64,000 nucleotides of DNA from the NCBI RefSeq assembly GCF_030408915.1, contig NZ_CP047654.1, forward strand, positions 1,488,001 through 1,552,000, in the 5' to 3' direction. The translations under genes and the position numbers were made by a program. How positions within the stretch are numbered: position 1 is the stretch's first letter; every line of letters starts with the position of its first letter. This document shows, piece by piece, positions 13,295 through 22,268 of this stretch. Below the pieces are notes generated by a model. That model was not told the DNA's origin. It saw only the letters and a list, made by a program, of their open reading frames with translations, and made no database searches. The stretch is from Corynebacterium guangdongense (GTDB lineage: Bacteria > Actinomycetota > Actinomycetes > Mycobacteriales > Mycobacteriaceae).

Positions 13295-14467
13295 TTACTT
13301 GTTCGGCGAGTACTGGTCCATCAGTTCGGTGAACTGATCGAACAGCGGGTTGGAGTCGTGCGGGCCGGCGGCGGACTCCGGGTGGTACTGCACGGAGTAG
13401 GCCATGCCGTTGTCGAGCGCCACGCCCTCGACGGTCCGGTCGTTGAGGTTGACGTGGGTGACGCGGGCCGGGCCGAAGTCGGTGTCGAAGGTGCCGTCCT
13501 CCCCGTCGGTGGTCGACGACTCCGGGGCCGCCAACGCGAAGCCGTGGTTCTGGGAGGTGATGTCGATCTTGCCCGTCACGGTGTTGACGACGGGCACGTT
13601 GATGCCGCGGTGGCCGAAGGTCATCTTGTAGGTGTCCAGACCGAGGGCGCGGCCGAGGATCTGGTTGCCGAAGCAGATGCCGAACAGCGGGACTTTGTCC
13701 TCGATGATCTGGCGGGTGATGGCGACCATCTCGTCCGCGGTGGCCGGGTCGCCGGGGCCGTTGGAGATGAAGACACCGTCCGGGTGGTACTGCTTGATCT
13801 TCTCGACCGGGGTGTTGGCCGGGACGACGACGGTTTCGATGCCGCGCTGGGCGAAGTGGTTCGGGGTCGCGGTCTTGATGCCCATGTCGTAGGCGACGAC
13901 GGTGTACTTCTTCTCGCCGACGGCCTCGATGGTGTAGGCCGCGTCGGTGGAGACCTCGGTGGCCAGGTCGGCGCCGGTCATGGACGGCTGTGCCTGGACC
14001 TCTGCGACGAGGTCCTCGACCGGGCGCTGGGCCTGGTCGCCGGTGAAGATGCCGGCCGCGATGGAGCCCTCGTTGCGCAGGTGGCGCACCAGGGTGCGGG
14101 TGTCAACGCCAGCGATGGCGGTGATGCCCTGGGCCTTGAGCTCGTCCTCGAGGGAGCGCTCGGCACGCCAGTTGGAGACGCGCTTGGCCAGGTCGCGGAT
14201 GACGTAGCCGGCGGCCCAGATCTTACCGTCGCGGGACTCGGAGTCCTCGTCGTTCCAGCCGGTGTTCCCGATCTGCGGGGCGGCCGCGACGATGATCTGG
14301 CGGTGGTAGGACGGGTCCGTGAGGGTCTCCTGGTAGCCGGTCATGGCGGTGGTGAAGACGGCCTCGCCGAAGGTGGTGTCGGTGGAGCCGACGGAGACGC
14401 CGCGGAAGGTGCGGCCATCGGCGAGCACGAGGATGGCCGGGGTGCGGGTTGCTGTGCCAGAAGTCAC
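13295..14467 (-). CDS. carA: Carbamoyl-phosphate synthase small subunit (glutamine amidotransferase)
   Basis: 390 aa. It hydrolyses glutamine and channels ammonia to CarB. The N-terminal CarA domain has LVLADGRTFRG and FTTAMTGYQETLTDPSY. The C-terminal class I GATase domain has the nucleophile Cys in FGICFGNQILGRALG and the His/Glu pair in VQYHPESAAGP. Start GTG 14467. The 73-bp gap upstream holds a perfect TATAAT box, so carAB-pyrF may also be expressed independently of pyrRBC. Confidence 0.97.
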   Translation of the reverse strand: MTSGTATRTPAILVLADGRTFRGVSVGSTDTTFGEAVFTTAMTGYQETLTDPSYHRQIIVAAAPQIGNTGWNDEDSESRDGKIWAAGYVIRDLAKRVSNWRAERSLEDELKAQGITAIAGVDTRTLVRHLRNEGSIAAGIFTGDQAQRPVEDLVAEVQAQPSMTGADLATEVSTDAAYTIEAVGEKKYTVVAYDMGIKTATPNHFAQRGIETVVVPANTPVEKIKQYHPDGVFISNGPGDPATADEMVAITRQIIEDKVPLFGICFGNQILGRALGLDTYKMTFGHRGINVPVVNTVTGKIDITSQNHGFALAAPESSTTDGEDGTFDTDFGPARVTHVNLNDRTVEGVALDNGMAYSVQYHPESAAGPHDSNPLFDQFTELMDQYSPNK

Positions 14468-14522
14468 GGGGTGGTGCCTTTCGCGTAAAGGTGCAATCGA
14501 TGCAAATTATTCGTCATAGTGG

Positions 14523-14552
14523 ATTATATGCGCAAACCGGTCAGCGCGTGAA
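14523..14552 (-). promoter_or_regulatory. Candidate internal promoter before carA
   Basis: On the minus strand TTCACG (14547-14552), an 18-bp spacer and a perfect TATAAT (14523-14528). It overlaps the 3' end of pyrC, whose stop is at 14541. Just downstream, the leader contains TTTGCATCGATTGCA, which might be an ArgR-type site (unproven). An AT-rich patch in a GC-rich operon is itself unusual. Confidence 0.55.
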
Positions 14553-15881
14553 CGTCGGCCGACCGCGCAGCAGCGTGGCGGCGACCCGCGTCGAGAAGCT
14601 CTCGCCCTCATACGGCGTGTTCTCGGTCTTCGAGGCCAGCTCCTCGCCGTGGACGGTCCACGTCGCGTCTTCGGAGACGTCGACCAGGGTGAGGTTGGCC
14701 GGCTCCCCCACCGCAATCGGCCGGCCCTGCCCGGGCAGCTTCGTGATCTCGGCCGGGCGTTCGCTCATGACCTTGGCGACCCAGCGCCAGTCGGCCAGTC
14801 CCGGGCGAACGAAGGCCTCGGCGACGACCGCCAGGGAGGTCTCCAGTCCGAGCATGCCCGGCTTGGCGTGGTCGAACTCGACGCACTTGTCCTCGGCGCC
14901 GTGCGGGGCATGGTCGGTGGCGACGCAGTCGATGGTGCCGTCGAGCAGGGCGTCACGCAGAACCATCATGTCGCTGTCCTCGCGCAGCGGCGGGTTGACG
15001 CGGTAGTTGCCGTCGAAGGTCTCCAGCTTGGCGTCCGTCAGCCACAGGTGGTGCGGGGTGGCCTCGGCGGTGACCGCAACACCCTGCTCCTTGGCCCAGC
15101 GAATGAGCTCGACGGTGCCGGCGGTGGACGCGTGGCAGACGTGGATGCGGGCGCCGTAGTCGCGGGCGAGCATGATGTCGCGGGCGACGATGGACTCCTC
15201 GGCCACGCGCGGCCAGCCGCGCAGTCCGAGGCGGGCCGCGGTCGGGCCCTCGTGCGCGACGGCGCCCTCCGTGAGGCGGTGGTCCTCGGCGTGCTGCGCC
15301 AGCAGGACGTCCAGGCCGGCGGCGTACTCGACCGCGCGACGCATCAGCAGGCTGTCGGTGACGCAGACGCCGTCGTCGGAGAACATCCGCACGCGTGCGT
15401 CGGAGCGGGCCATCATGCCGAACTCGGTGAGCGTCTCGCCCGCCAGCCCCTTGGAGATGGAGCCGACCGGGTGGACGTCACACAGTCCGGTGGTCTGTCC
15501 CTTGGCCCAGACCGCCTCGGCGATGATCGGCTGATCCGTGGTCGGCAGGGTGTTGGCCATCGTGAACACGGCGGTGAAGCCACCGCGGGCGGCGGCTTCG
15601 GAGCCCGTGGCGATGGTCTCGGTGTCCTCCCGACCCGGTTCGCGCAGGTGCACGTGCATGTCGACCAGGCCCGGCAGCAGGACGGCTCCGTCACCCTCGA
15701 CGACGGTCACCTCGGCGTCGGCCGGCGCGTCGACGTCCGCGCCGATGGCGGCGATGACGCCGTCGACGGCCAGGACGTTGACGGGCTCACCCTCGCCGTA
15801 GGGACGGACGCCGGTGACCAGGGTGGTGCCGGTGGCGTCAGCGGTGGCGCCGGTCGGCGGATATGCCAGTTCAGTGCTCAT
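14541..15881 (-). CDS. pyrC: Dihydroorotase
   Basis: 446 aa. It is a cyclic amidohydrolase that closes carbamoyl aspartate to dihydroorotate. The metal-binding MHVHLREPG sits at 75-83 (His76, His78), with later His ligands in [10 protein letters not shown] and HVCHAST. The catalytic Asp is in CVATDHAPH. The start immediately follows the pyrB stop (TAAATG). The length is typical for the class I long form that pairs with PyrB in actinobacteria. Confidence 0.96.
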   Translation of the reverse strand: MSTELAYPPTGATADATGTTLVTGVRPYGEGEPVNVLAVDGVIAAIGADVDAPADAEVTVVEGDGAVLLPGLVDMHVHLREPGREDTETIATGSEAAARGGFTAVFTMANTLPTTDQPIIAEAVWAKGQTTGLCDVHPVGSISKGLAGETLTEFGMMARSDARVRMFSDDGVCVTDSLLMRRAVEYAAGLDVLLAQHAEDHRLTEGAVAHEGPTAARLGLRGWPRVAEESIVARDIMLARDYGARIHVCHASTAGTVELIRWAKEQGVAVTAEATPHHLWLTDAKLETFDGNYRVNPPLREDSDMMVLRDALLDGTIDCVATDHAPHGAEDKCVEFDHAKPGMLGLETSLAVVAEAFVRPGLADWRWVAKVMSERPAEITKLPGQGRPIAVGEPANLTLVDVSEDATWTVHGEELASKTENTPYEGESFSTRVAATLLRGRPTFTR

Positions 15882-16847
15882 TTACTTCTCCCCTTCCGAA
15901 CCGGCGAGGACCGAGGAGGCCCTGCCGAGTGTGCCGTCCGACGCGAGCAGCGTGAACAGTACGGCCATACGGACGTGCACGCCGTTGGAGACCTGCTGCA
16001 GCACGGCGGCCTTGTCCAGGTCGGCGACGCCGTGGTTGATTTCCATGCCGCGCAGCATCGGGCCCGGGTGCATGACGATCGCGCCCTCCTTCATCGCCGC
16101 GGCGCGTGCCTTGCTCAGCCCGTAGAGGGTGGCGTACTCCCGGTGCGTGGGGAAGAAACCGCCGTTCATGCGCTCCTGCTGCACACGCAGCATCATGACG
16201 ACGTCGGCGTCGGGGATCTCGGCGTCGAAATCCTGGGTGACCCGGACCGGCCAGGTCTCGGCGCCGGTCGGCAGCAGGGTCGGCGGGGCGACCAGCACGA
16301 TCTCGGCGCCGAGGGTGGACAGCAGGTCGACGTTGGAGCGCACCACCCGGGAGTGGATGCAGTCGCCGACGATGATGACCTTGAGCCCCTCGATCCGGCC
16401 GAGGCGCTGACGCATCGTGACCGCGTCGAGCAGCGCCTGGGTCGGGTGCTGGTGGGAGCCGTCGCCGGCGTTGATGACCGACACCTCGGGAAGCCACTGG
16501 GAGACCAGCTTGGCTGCGCCCGATGAGGGGTGGCGCATGACGATGGCGTCCGCGCCGATGGCCGCCAGCGTGGCAGCGGTGTCCTTGAGGGACTCCCCCT
16601 TCTTCACGCTGGACGAGGAGGCCGAGATGTTGATTACGTCGGCGCTCATCCACTTGCCGGCGGTCTCGAAGGAAGCCCGGGTGCGGGTGGAGTTCTCGTA
16701 GAACATGGTGTAGATCGTGCGGCCGCGCAGCGTGGGCAGCTTCTTGATCTGCCGGCCCTCGAGGGCGGCGCGGAAGCTGTCCGCCTCGTCCATCAGGCCG
16801 AGGATCTCATCGCGGCTCAGATCCGCGATGGACAAGAGGTTCTTCAT
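15882..16847 (-). CDS. pyrB: Aspartate carbamoyltransferase catalytic subunit
   Basis: 321 aa. It condenses carbamoyl phosphate with aspartate. The carbamoyl-phosphate motif STRTR is in [14 protein letters not shown]. The second active-site loop is [14 protein letters not shown], followed by MRHPSSGA and the aspartate-binding [11 protein letters not shown]. No pyrI regulatory subunit is nearby, as usual outside enterobacteria. Start ATG 16847 lies 6 bp after the pyrR stop. It follows pyrR, consistent with PyrR control of the operon. Confidence 0.97.
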   Translation of the reverse strand: MKNLLSIADLSRDEILGLMDEADSFRAALEGRQIKKLPTLRGRTIYTMFYENSTRTRASFETAGKWMSADVINISASSSSVKKGESLKDTAATLAAIGADAIVMRHPSSGAAKLVSQWLPEVSVINAGDGSHQHPTQALLDAVTMRQRLGRIEGLKVIIVGDCIHSRVVRSNVDLLSTLGAEIVLVAPPTLLPTGAETWPVRVTQDFDAEIPDADVVMMLRVQQERMNGGFFPTHREYATLYGLSKARAAAMKEGAIVMHPGPMLRGMEINHGVADLDKAAVLQQVSNGVHVRMAVLFTLLASDGTLGRASSVLAGSEGEK

Positions 16848-16853
16848 CTCGGG

Positions 16854-17465
16854 CTACTCCTGGGTCTCGTCGCGGGAGACGTCGTCGCGGGTCAGAAGCA
16901 CGGCGTCGCGGCCGTCGATCTCCGCGCTGAGGACGGAGACGCCCTCGGACCGGGAGGTCGGGATGTTCTTGCCGACATAGTCGGCCCGGATCGGCAGTTC
17001 CCGATGGCCGCGGTCGACCAGGACGGCCAGCTGCACGGCGGCCGGACGGCCCTCGTCACGCAGCGCGTCAAGCGCGGCCCGGATGGTGCGGCCGGAGAAA
17101 AGGACGTCGTCGACGAGGATGACGGTCGCGTTGTCGATGCCCCCCTCCGGAATTGAGGTGGGCTTCAGGGCGCGATGCGGTCCGCGATTGAGGTCGTCGC
17201 GGTAGAGGGTGATGTCGAGCGCGCCCACCGGAACGGTGACGCCGGAGTATTCGGCGATTCGGGCGGCAAGACGTTCGGCCAGGGGCACTCCCCCCGAAGG
17301 GATGCCCAGCAGCATGACGTTGGCGGACTCTCCGGCGGTGGAGTCCAGCGCAGTTTTCTCAATGATCTGGTGCGCGATGCGTGCCACGGTGCGTCCGACG
17401 TCATCGGCGTCGAGCAATTCAATGCTCGACGTGTGCCGTAACTCGGACTCGTGCTGTGTACTCAT
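16854..17465 (-). CDS. pyrR: PyrR, bifunctional pyr operon regulator / uracil phosphoribosyltransferase
   Basis: 203 aa. It is an RNA-binding regulator that senses UMP and retains the PRPP-binding motif of phosphoribosyltransferases, [13 protein letters not shown] (~115-127). The N-terminal [20 protein letters not shown] and [16 protein letters not shown] are PyrR-specific. Its ATG (17465) has a strong GGGGAAGGAGG. A hairpin resembling the PyrR binding loop lies a few bases upstream (17480-17495). This suggests translational repression as described for mycobacterial pyr genes rather than attenuation. Confidence 0.95.
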   Translation of the reverse strand: MSTQHESELRHTSSIELLDADDVGRTVARIAHQIIEKTALDSTAGESANVMLLGIPSGGVPLAERLAARIAEYSGVTVPVGALDITLYRDDLNRGPHRALKPTSIPEGGIDNATVILVDDVLFSGRTIRAALDALRDEGRPAAVQLAVLVDRGHRELPIRADYVGKNIPTSRSEGVSVLSAEIDGRDAVLLTRDDVSRDETQE

Positions 17466-17479
17466 CGTGACCTCCTTCC

Positions 17480-17495
17480 CCGCCTCACAGTGCGG
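17480..17495 (-). promoter_or_regulatory. Candidate PyrR binding loop in the pyr leader
   Basis: On the minus strand CCGC-ACTGTGAG-GCGG forms a short hairpin whose loop carries CTGTGAGGC. This matches the C-N-G-N-G-A-G-G-Y core of the Bacillus/mycobacterial PyrR RNA consensus. It ends next to the pyrR ribosome binding site, so bound PyrR could block translation. A minus-strand TAGCAT at 17564-17569 is a possible -10. Confidence 0.6.
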
Positions 17496-17743
17496 TCTTT
17501 AAAGGATGGTGCAGTTGTATGCTCGTTCACAGGTCGTCAGCCGTCATGGTGGCGACTGCCACGATGCTAGCACGGCCGGGGCTCGGCTCCGGATCTCCGG
17601 GCTACCCCCGTGCCGCCGGTTGAGTCCCGAGGTGCGGGGAGTCGCGCCCGCGGGACCGGACGGTCGGGCACTAGTGTGGATCTGATCGCCCGGGGTGCCC
17701 GCCCCGGGGACCGACAGACACAGGAGTAAGTGAGCAGACCCGT

Positions 17744-18292
17744 ATGAGCCAGCCACACCACCCCGCGGCGGATACGCCGGAGGAGAACTCCGCGACGCCC
17801 GAACGCCACCAGGACGGACCCGTCGCGGCCGTCACTCCCGAACGGATCGCGGAAATCCTCACGGCCGAGAACCTCGAGTTCCGCCTCGATTCGGCCCCCG
17901 TCGGTGCCGACGAGGCCCCGCTGACCGTGGTGCGCACGGGATTCGACAACATGGCGCTGACCTTCGCCGTCACCGACGGTCGCATCTTCGCCGAGGGCCT
18001 GTGGCGGGCCTCCATCCCCGTGGACAACGCCGCGAAGCTGCTCTACGACGTCAACTACTTCAATCAGATGCAGATCACCCCGACGCTCCGCTTCTTCGAG
18101 GGCGCCGACGGGCGCCTCGCGGTCAGCGGCGTGCGCCAGATCCCCGTGACCACGGGCCTGAGCCGCAACCAGATCGGCGTCTTCGTGCTGACGACCATTG
18201 AGGCCTTCGTCCGCGCCTTCGAGACGATGGAGCAGGAGAACCCGGAGCTCGTGACCTGGACGGAGGGACACCATGACCACGACCACGCCTAA
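17744..18292 (+). CDS. YbjN domain-containing protein (first of a pair)
   Basis: 182 aa. The first ~30 residues are polar and disordered. The rest fits the YbjN / type III-secretion-chaperone-like fold: TPERIAEILTAENLEFRL, then alternating strands (LTVVRTGFDNMALTFAVTDGRIFAEGLWRA) and a long C-terminal helix (IGVFVLTTIEAFVRAFETMEQEN). It ends in a His/Asp tail (EGHHDHDHA). Biochemical function is unknown. It overlaps the next gene by 20 bp in another frame, so the two are probably translated together and may form a heterodimer (inference). It is divergent from pyrR. Confidence 0.85.
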   Translation: MSQPHHPAADTPEENSATPERHQDGPVAAVTPERIAEILTAENLEFRLDSAPVGADEAPLTVVRTGFDNMALTFAVTDGRIFAEGLWRASIPVDNAAKLLYDVNYFNQMQITPTLRFFEGADGRLAVSGVRQIPVTTGLSRNQIGVFVLTTIEAFVRAFETMEQENPELVTWTEGHHDHDHA

Positions 18293-18746
18293 CCCGCTTG
18301 ACGACGCCCGCCCCACCGCCGTGACGATGGACCGCATCATCGACGCGATGAAGTCGGAGTTCGACATCACCCTGATCCCCGGCGAGCACCCGGAGAGCGC
18401 CACCGCCAACCTCAACGGCCTGGCCTGCACCTTCGCGGTTCTCGGGTCGATGGCCATCGTCCGCGCCGAGGCCGACAGCGGCGTCGCCGTCGACGCGGCC
18501 GACGCCACCTGGTATCTCGCCGCCAACGACATCAACAGCACCGGCGTCGGCGCCGCCGCGATCATCGTCGACCGCGGCCCTTCCCTCCTGCTGCGCACCG
18601 AGGCGGAAATGTCGGTCGCCGCCGGCCTCACCGACGCACAGCTGACCGAGAACCTGCGGTTCGGCGTGGATGCGGTGATCACCACCCATGACGCGGTACG
18701 CGCCACCGCGGAGCACATCACCGCCCGCCGCACCGGCCAGGCCTGA
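18273..18746 (+). CDS. YbjN domain-containing protein (second of a pair)
   Basis: 157 aa. It shows the same fold as the preceding protein but is diverged: VTMDRIIDAMKSEFDITLI, a strand-rich core (ATANLNGLACTFAVLGSMAIVRAEAD) and a C-terminal helix (LRFGVDAVITTHDAVRATAEHI). The start ATG 18273 lies inside the 3' end of the upstream gene. Function unknown. Such tandem YbjN pairs are known in corynebacteria and mycobacteria. Confidence 0.83.
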   Translation: MTTTTPNPLDDARPTAVTMDRIIDAMKSEFDITLIPGEHPESATANLNGLACTFAVLGSMAIVRAEADSGVAVDAADATWYLAANDINSTGVGAAAIIVDRGPSLLLRTEAEMSVAAGLTDAQLTENLRFGVDAVITTHDAVRATAEHITARRTGQA

Positions 18747-18805
18747 TCCGGGGGCGGTACTCTCGGGGTGAACCATCCCCCGAGACAGTGAGCGCAGGTC
18801 CGACA

Positions 18806-20158
18806 ATGTCCCTCACCACCAGCCATACCGTCCCAGCCCCGCTCCCCGACGTGTGGCGGTGGCACACCCGCCCCGGCGCCGTCACCCGGCTGACGGCGCC
18901 CTTCCTGCCGATGCGGCCCGTGCGGGAGGCGGACTCGCTCCGGGAGGGCACCACCGTGTTCTCCCTCCCCGCCGGCCTGACCTGGGTCGCCCGGCATGAT
19001 CCGGAGGGGTTCCGGGAGGGGCAGCGATTCCGGGACACCTGCGTCAATCCGCCGCTGGCGGGGCTGACGAGGTGGACCCACGACCACGAGTTCTCCGCCG
19101 TCGGCCCGGCGGAAACGCTGATCACCGACACCGTCCGCACCCGGCTGCCGGCCCGACTGATTCGCTCCGCCTTCGCCTACCGCCAGCACCAGCTGGTCCA
19201 GGACCTCGATTTCATCGGCCGTCTGCGCACCGACTACCCTGACACCGACGCCCTGACCTTTGCGGTCACCGGCGCCACCGGAACCGTCGGTCGCGCACTG
19301 TGCGCCCAGCTGACCACGGCGGGCCATTCGGTCGTCCGGCTGACACGCAGTAGGACCCCCCGCGAAGGATTCCGGACCTGGGACCCCCACTCCCCCTCCC
19401 CGGATCTTCTCGACGGCGTCGACGTCCTCATCCATCTCGCCGGTGAGCCCCTCTTCGGGCGGTTCAACGACGCCCACAAGGCGAAGATCTACTCCTCCCG
19501 TGTCGGACCGACCCGCCGACTGGCACAGTTGGTCGCCGACACCGCGTCCGTCCGTGCGATGATCAGCGCCTCCGCCATCGGCCTGTACGGCGCGGCGCCG
19601 GGCGAGATATCCCTGGACGAGCGATCCCGCCGCGGGGAGGGTTTCCTCGCCGACGTCGTCGCCGACTGGGAGGCCGCCACCCACCCGGCCGCCGACGTCG
19701 GCAAGCGGGTGGTCACGGTCCGCACGGGCATCGTGCTCAGCAGCGCGGGAGGTATGCTCCCGTTACTGTCCGCCCTGATGACCACCGGACTGGGCGGTCC
19801 GATCGGCGACGGCTCGATGTGGACCTCCTGGATCGCCCTCGACGACCTCGTTGACGTCTACGTCCACGCGGCGTTGGATACGTCCTGGCACGGACCCGTC
19901 AACGCCGTCGCCCCCCATCCCGTCACCAACAAGGAACTGACCAGGGCCATCGGCGCGCAGGTCCATCGTCCCACGGTGGTGCCCGTCCCCCGGCAGGCGC
20001 CGGCGCTGCTGCTGGGCCGGGAGGGGGCCCGGGAACTGGCGCTGGCCTCCCAGCGCGTGGACCCGGCGGTGCTGCGTGAGCGCGGGCACCGGTTCCGGTA
20101 CCCGGAACTGACCGGGGCCCTGGCCCATGAACTGGGCCGGGAGGATCTGCTCGGTTAG
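18806..20158 (+). CDS. TIGR01777-type epimerase with N-terminal SRPBCC domain
   Basis: 450 aa, two domains. Residues 1-~145 resemble a START/SRPBCC ligand-binding domain (SHTVPAPLPDVWRWHTRPGAVTRLTAPF). Residues ~150-450 form an NAD(P)-binding extended SDR with the Rossmann motif VTGATGTVGRALCAQL, then the TIGR01777 hallmarks ISASAIGLYG, RTGIVLSSAGGMLPLL and GDGSMWTSWIALDDLVDVY. The conserved NAVAPHPVTNKELTRAIG follows. The family is related to plant SulA and cyanobacterial cell-division homologues; the substrate is unknown. ATG 18806 was chosen over GTG 18788. The stop overlaps the convergent ppk2 stop by 3 bases. Confidence 0.88.
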   Translation: MSLTTSHTVPAPLPDVWRWHTRPGAVTRLTAPFLPMRPVREADSLREGTTVFSLPAGLTWVARHDPEGFREGQRFRDTCVNPPLAGLTRWTHDHEFSAVGPAETLITDTVRTRLPARLIRSAFAYRQHQLVQDLDFIGRLRTDYPDTDALTFAVTGATGTVGRALCAQLTTAGHSVVRLTRSRTPREGFRTWDPHSPSPDLLDGVDVLIHLAGEPLFGRFNDAHKAKIYSSRVGPTRRLAQLVADTASVRAMISASAIGLYGAAPGEISLDERSRRGEGFLADVVADWEAATHPAADVGKRVVTVRTGIVLSSAGGMLPLLSALMTTGLGGPIGDGSMWTSWIALDDLVDVYVHAALDTSWHGPVNAVAPHPVTNKELTRAIGAQVHRPTVVPVPRQAPALLLGREGARELALASQRVDPAVLRERGHRFRYPELTGALAHELGREDLLG

Positions 20159-21000
20159 GAGGCGTCGAGATGACGCCGCGCCGTCTCCAGGTCATCGACC
20201 GGCCGTGGCCACGGCTGCTGGAGCTCCCGCAGCTGCTCCACCAGCAGGTGTTTGACCACCATCCGGGCGTATTCCTTGTTGTCGCCCGGGACGACGTACC
20301 ACGGTGCCTGCGCCGTGGAGGTGCGCTCGAACGCCGTCTGGTAGGCGGCCAGGTACTTCTCCCACTTGGACCGGGCGACCAGGTCGGCCCGGTCGAATTT
20401 CCACATCTTTTTTTCGTCGGTGAGCCGCTCGACCAGGTTCGCGTACTGGAACCCCCGGGAGATGTGGAGCATCACCTTGATGATCCGCGTGCCGCGGGCG
20501 GCGACCTCATTCTCGAAGTCGACGATCGCGCCGTAGCGTCGTTCAATCTCCGCGGGTTCGGCGTAACCCTCGATCTTCTGGACCAGAACATCCTCGTAAT
20601 GGGATCGGTCGAAGACCGCGATCTCCCCCGGCTCGGGCAGCTTCGGCCGGACCCGCCAGAGAAAATCATGGGCGGCTTCCTCCGGGGTCGGCTTTCCGAA
20701 GGCGTGGAAGCTCAGCCCCATCGGGTGCATGACGCGGGCGAGGCGCTTGATCAGACCGCCCTTGCCCGAGGTGTCCATCCCCTGCAGCACCAGCAGCACC
20801 GAACCGGTTCCGTCGACGCCGCTGCGGGCGTTGGCCCACAGGTTTTCCTGGAGGTCGCTGATCTCCCTGTCGTGCTGGGCAAAGTCCGCCGCCAGCTCTG
20901 CTTCCGAAGACACCCCCGGGGTCGAGGCCGGGTCAACGTCCGACAGGTGGAAACCGGGGCGAAAGAGAAATTGACGGGCTTCTTCAATACTGAATGACAT
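20155..21000 (-). CDS. Polyphosphate kinase 2 family protein
   Basis: 281 aa. PPK2 enzymes transfer phosphate between polyphosphate and nucleotides. Walker A GMDTSGKGG, the lid-proximal HAFGKPTPEEAAHDFLWR and Walker B FDRSHYEDVLV are all intact. DEKKMWKFDRADLVARSKWEKY completes the signature. Length and motifs match single-domain PPK2. The nucleotide preference (ADP, GDP or AMP) cannot be decided from sequence. ATG 21000 is preferred to TTG 21009. It lies 36 bp downstream of nusB and may be the end of the efp-nusB transcript. Confidence 0.9.
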   Translation of the reverse strand: MSFSIEEARQFLFRPGFHLSDVDPASTPGVSSEAELAADFAQHDREISDLQENLWANARSGVDGTGSVLLVLQGMDTSGKGGLIKRLARVMHPMGLSFHAFGKPTPEEAAHDFLWRVRPKLPEPGEIAVFDRSHYEDVLVQKIEGYAEPAEIERRYGAIVDFENEVAARGTRIIKVMLHISRGFQYANLVERLTDEKKMWKFDRADLVARSKWEKYLAAYQTAFERTSTAQAPWYVVPGDNKEYARMVVKHLLVEQLRELQQPWPRPVDDLETARRHLDAS

Positions 21001-21036
21001 GCCCGTCAATTCTACGCGTCCTTTTCCCGGGGTGGG

Positions 21037-21612
21037 CTAGGTCTCCTGCCGATCCTCCGCGGCTCCGGCCCCACCCTCAATGCCAGGGTCCGGCGCCTCA
21101 TTCAGTGGATTGTCCGCGGAGCTGGACTGGGCGATGTCATCCAGGACGGCATGGATGTACGGGGAGGCCACGTCGGTGGAGTATTCCGCGGCTATCTCCA
21201 CGGAGTCCACAATCGAGATCGGCGCGTCGATCTCGGGGTTGAAGAGAATCTCCCATGCGCCGACACGCAGGACGGCCCGGTCGACGGCCGGCAGGCGGCG
21301 GAGCTCCCACTCCTGGGAGAGGTAGCGCTCGATGGCGGCGTCGATCTCGTCGAGACGCTCGGCGGCGCCGCGGACCAGCTCGGAGGTGTAGTCGGCGACC
21401 GGGGCGACCCCGTTCTCCTGGAATCGCGACAGCGCGATGCGATCCTCGACGATGGCGACCGGGTCGACGTCGCGGGTCTCCGCCTCGAACAGGAAGTCGA
21501 CGGCGCGACGGCGGGCGCGATAACGGGCGCCGCGGCGGCGGTAGTTCTTCTCCACGGCCGGGGGCTGACCGGACTTGCCGGCGTCCGGGGTGGATTCGGT
21601 GTTCTCAGACAA
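21037..21612 (-). CDS. nusB: Transcription antitermination factor NusB
   Basis: 191 aa, longer than the ~150 aa core because both ends are extended. The N-terminus has a ~25-residue polar tail and the C-terminus an acidic disordered tail ([22 protein letters not shown]). The core is clear: [39 protein letters not shown] and [27 protein letters not shown]. NusB binds boxA RNA with S10 during rRNA transcription. It follows efp by 32 bp, the conserved actinobacterial order. Confidence 0.96.
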   Translation of the reverse strand: MSENTESTPDAGKSGQPPAVEKNYRRRGARYRARRRAVDFLFEAETRDVDPVAIVEDRIALSRFQENGVAPVADYTSELVRGAAERLDEIDAAIERYLSQEWELRRLPAVDRAVLRVGAWEILFNPEIDAPISIVDSVEIAAEYSTDVASPYIHAVLDDIAQSSSADNPLNEAPDPGIEGGAGAAEDRQET

Positions 21613-21644
21613 CGTGGTCGAGACTCCTCGTACGTTAGGGCTGA

Positions 21645-22208
21645 TTAGTTGTTGACTCGGGAGAGGTACTCGCCCGTGCGGGTGTCGACCTTGAGGACGT
21701 TGCCGGTCTCAATGAACAGCGGGACCTGGATCTCGGCACCGGTCTCGAGGGTGGCCGGCTTGGTTCCGCCGGACGATCGGTCGCCCTGCAGGCCCGGCTC
21801 GGTGTGGGAGACGGTCAGATCCACGGAGGTCGGCAGTTCGCCGAAGAGGGCGTTGCCCTCATGGAAGGAGACCTGGACCCGCATGTTCTCGAGGAGGAAC
21901 TTGCCGGCGTCGCCGAAGGCGTCATGGCCGAGCTCGAACTGCTCGTAGGTCTTGTCGTCCATGACGACGTAGGAGGTGCCGTCGTCGTAGAGGTAGGTCA
22001 TGTCGCGACGGTCGACGGTGGCGGTCTCGACCTTGACGCCGGCGTTGAAGGTCTTGTCGATGGTCTTGCCCGAGACGATCTCCTTGAGCTTGGTGCGCAC
22101 GAAGGCAGGACCCTTACCCGGCTTGACGTGCTGGAACTCCACGATCTGCGACAGCTTGCCGTCGATGACCAGGACCATGCCGTTCTTGAAGTCGGCCGTA
22201 GTTGCCAC
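21645..22208 (-). CDS. efp: Elongation factor P
   Basis: 187 aa. It rescues ribosomes stalled on polyproline. Three beta-barrel domains of normal length are present. The functional tip is KPGKGPA with Lys32. In actinobacteria this rigid Pro-Gly-Lys-Gly-Pro loop is reported to work without post-translational modification, and no epmA/epmB-like gene is seen here. The C-terminal signature [26 protein letters not shown] is intact. Confidence 0.97.
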   Translation of the reverse strand: MATTADFKNGMVLVIDGKLSQIVEFQHVKPGKGPAFVRTKLKEIVSGKTIDKTFNAGVKVETATVDRRDMTYLYDDGTSYVVMDDKTYEQFELGHDAFGDAGKFLLENMRVQVSFHEGNALFGELPTSVDLTVSHTEPGLQGDRSSGGTKPATLETGAEIQVPLFIETGNVLKVDTRTGEYLSRVNN

Positions 22209-22268
22209 GAATGTTCTCCTATGTGGTTGGCGGGGTTTCTCGTGAAAGTCTTTTGCTGCTCTACAAAC

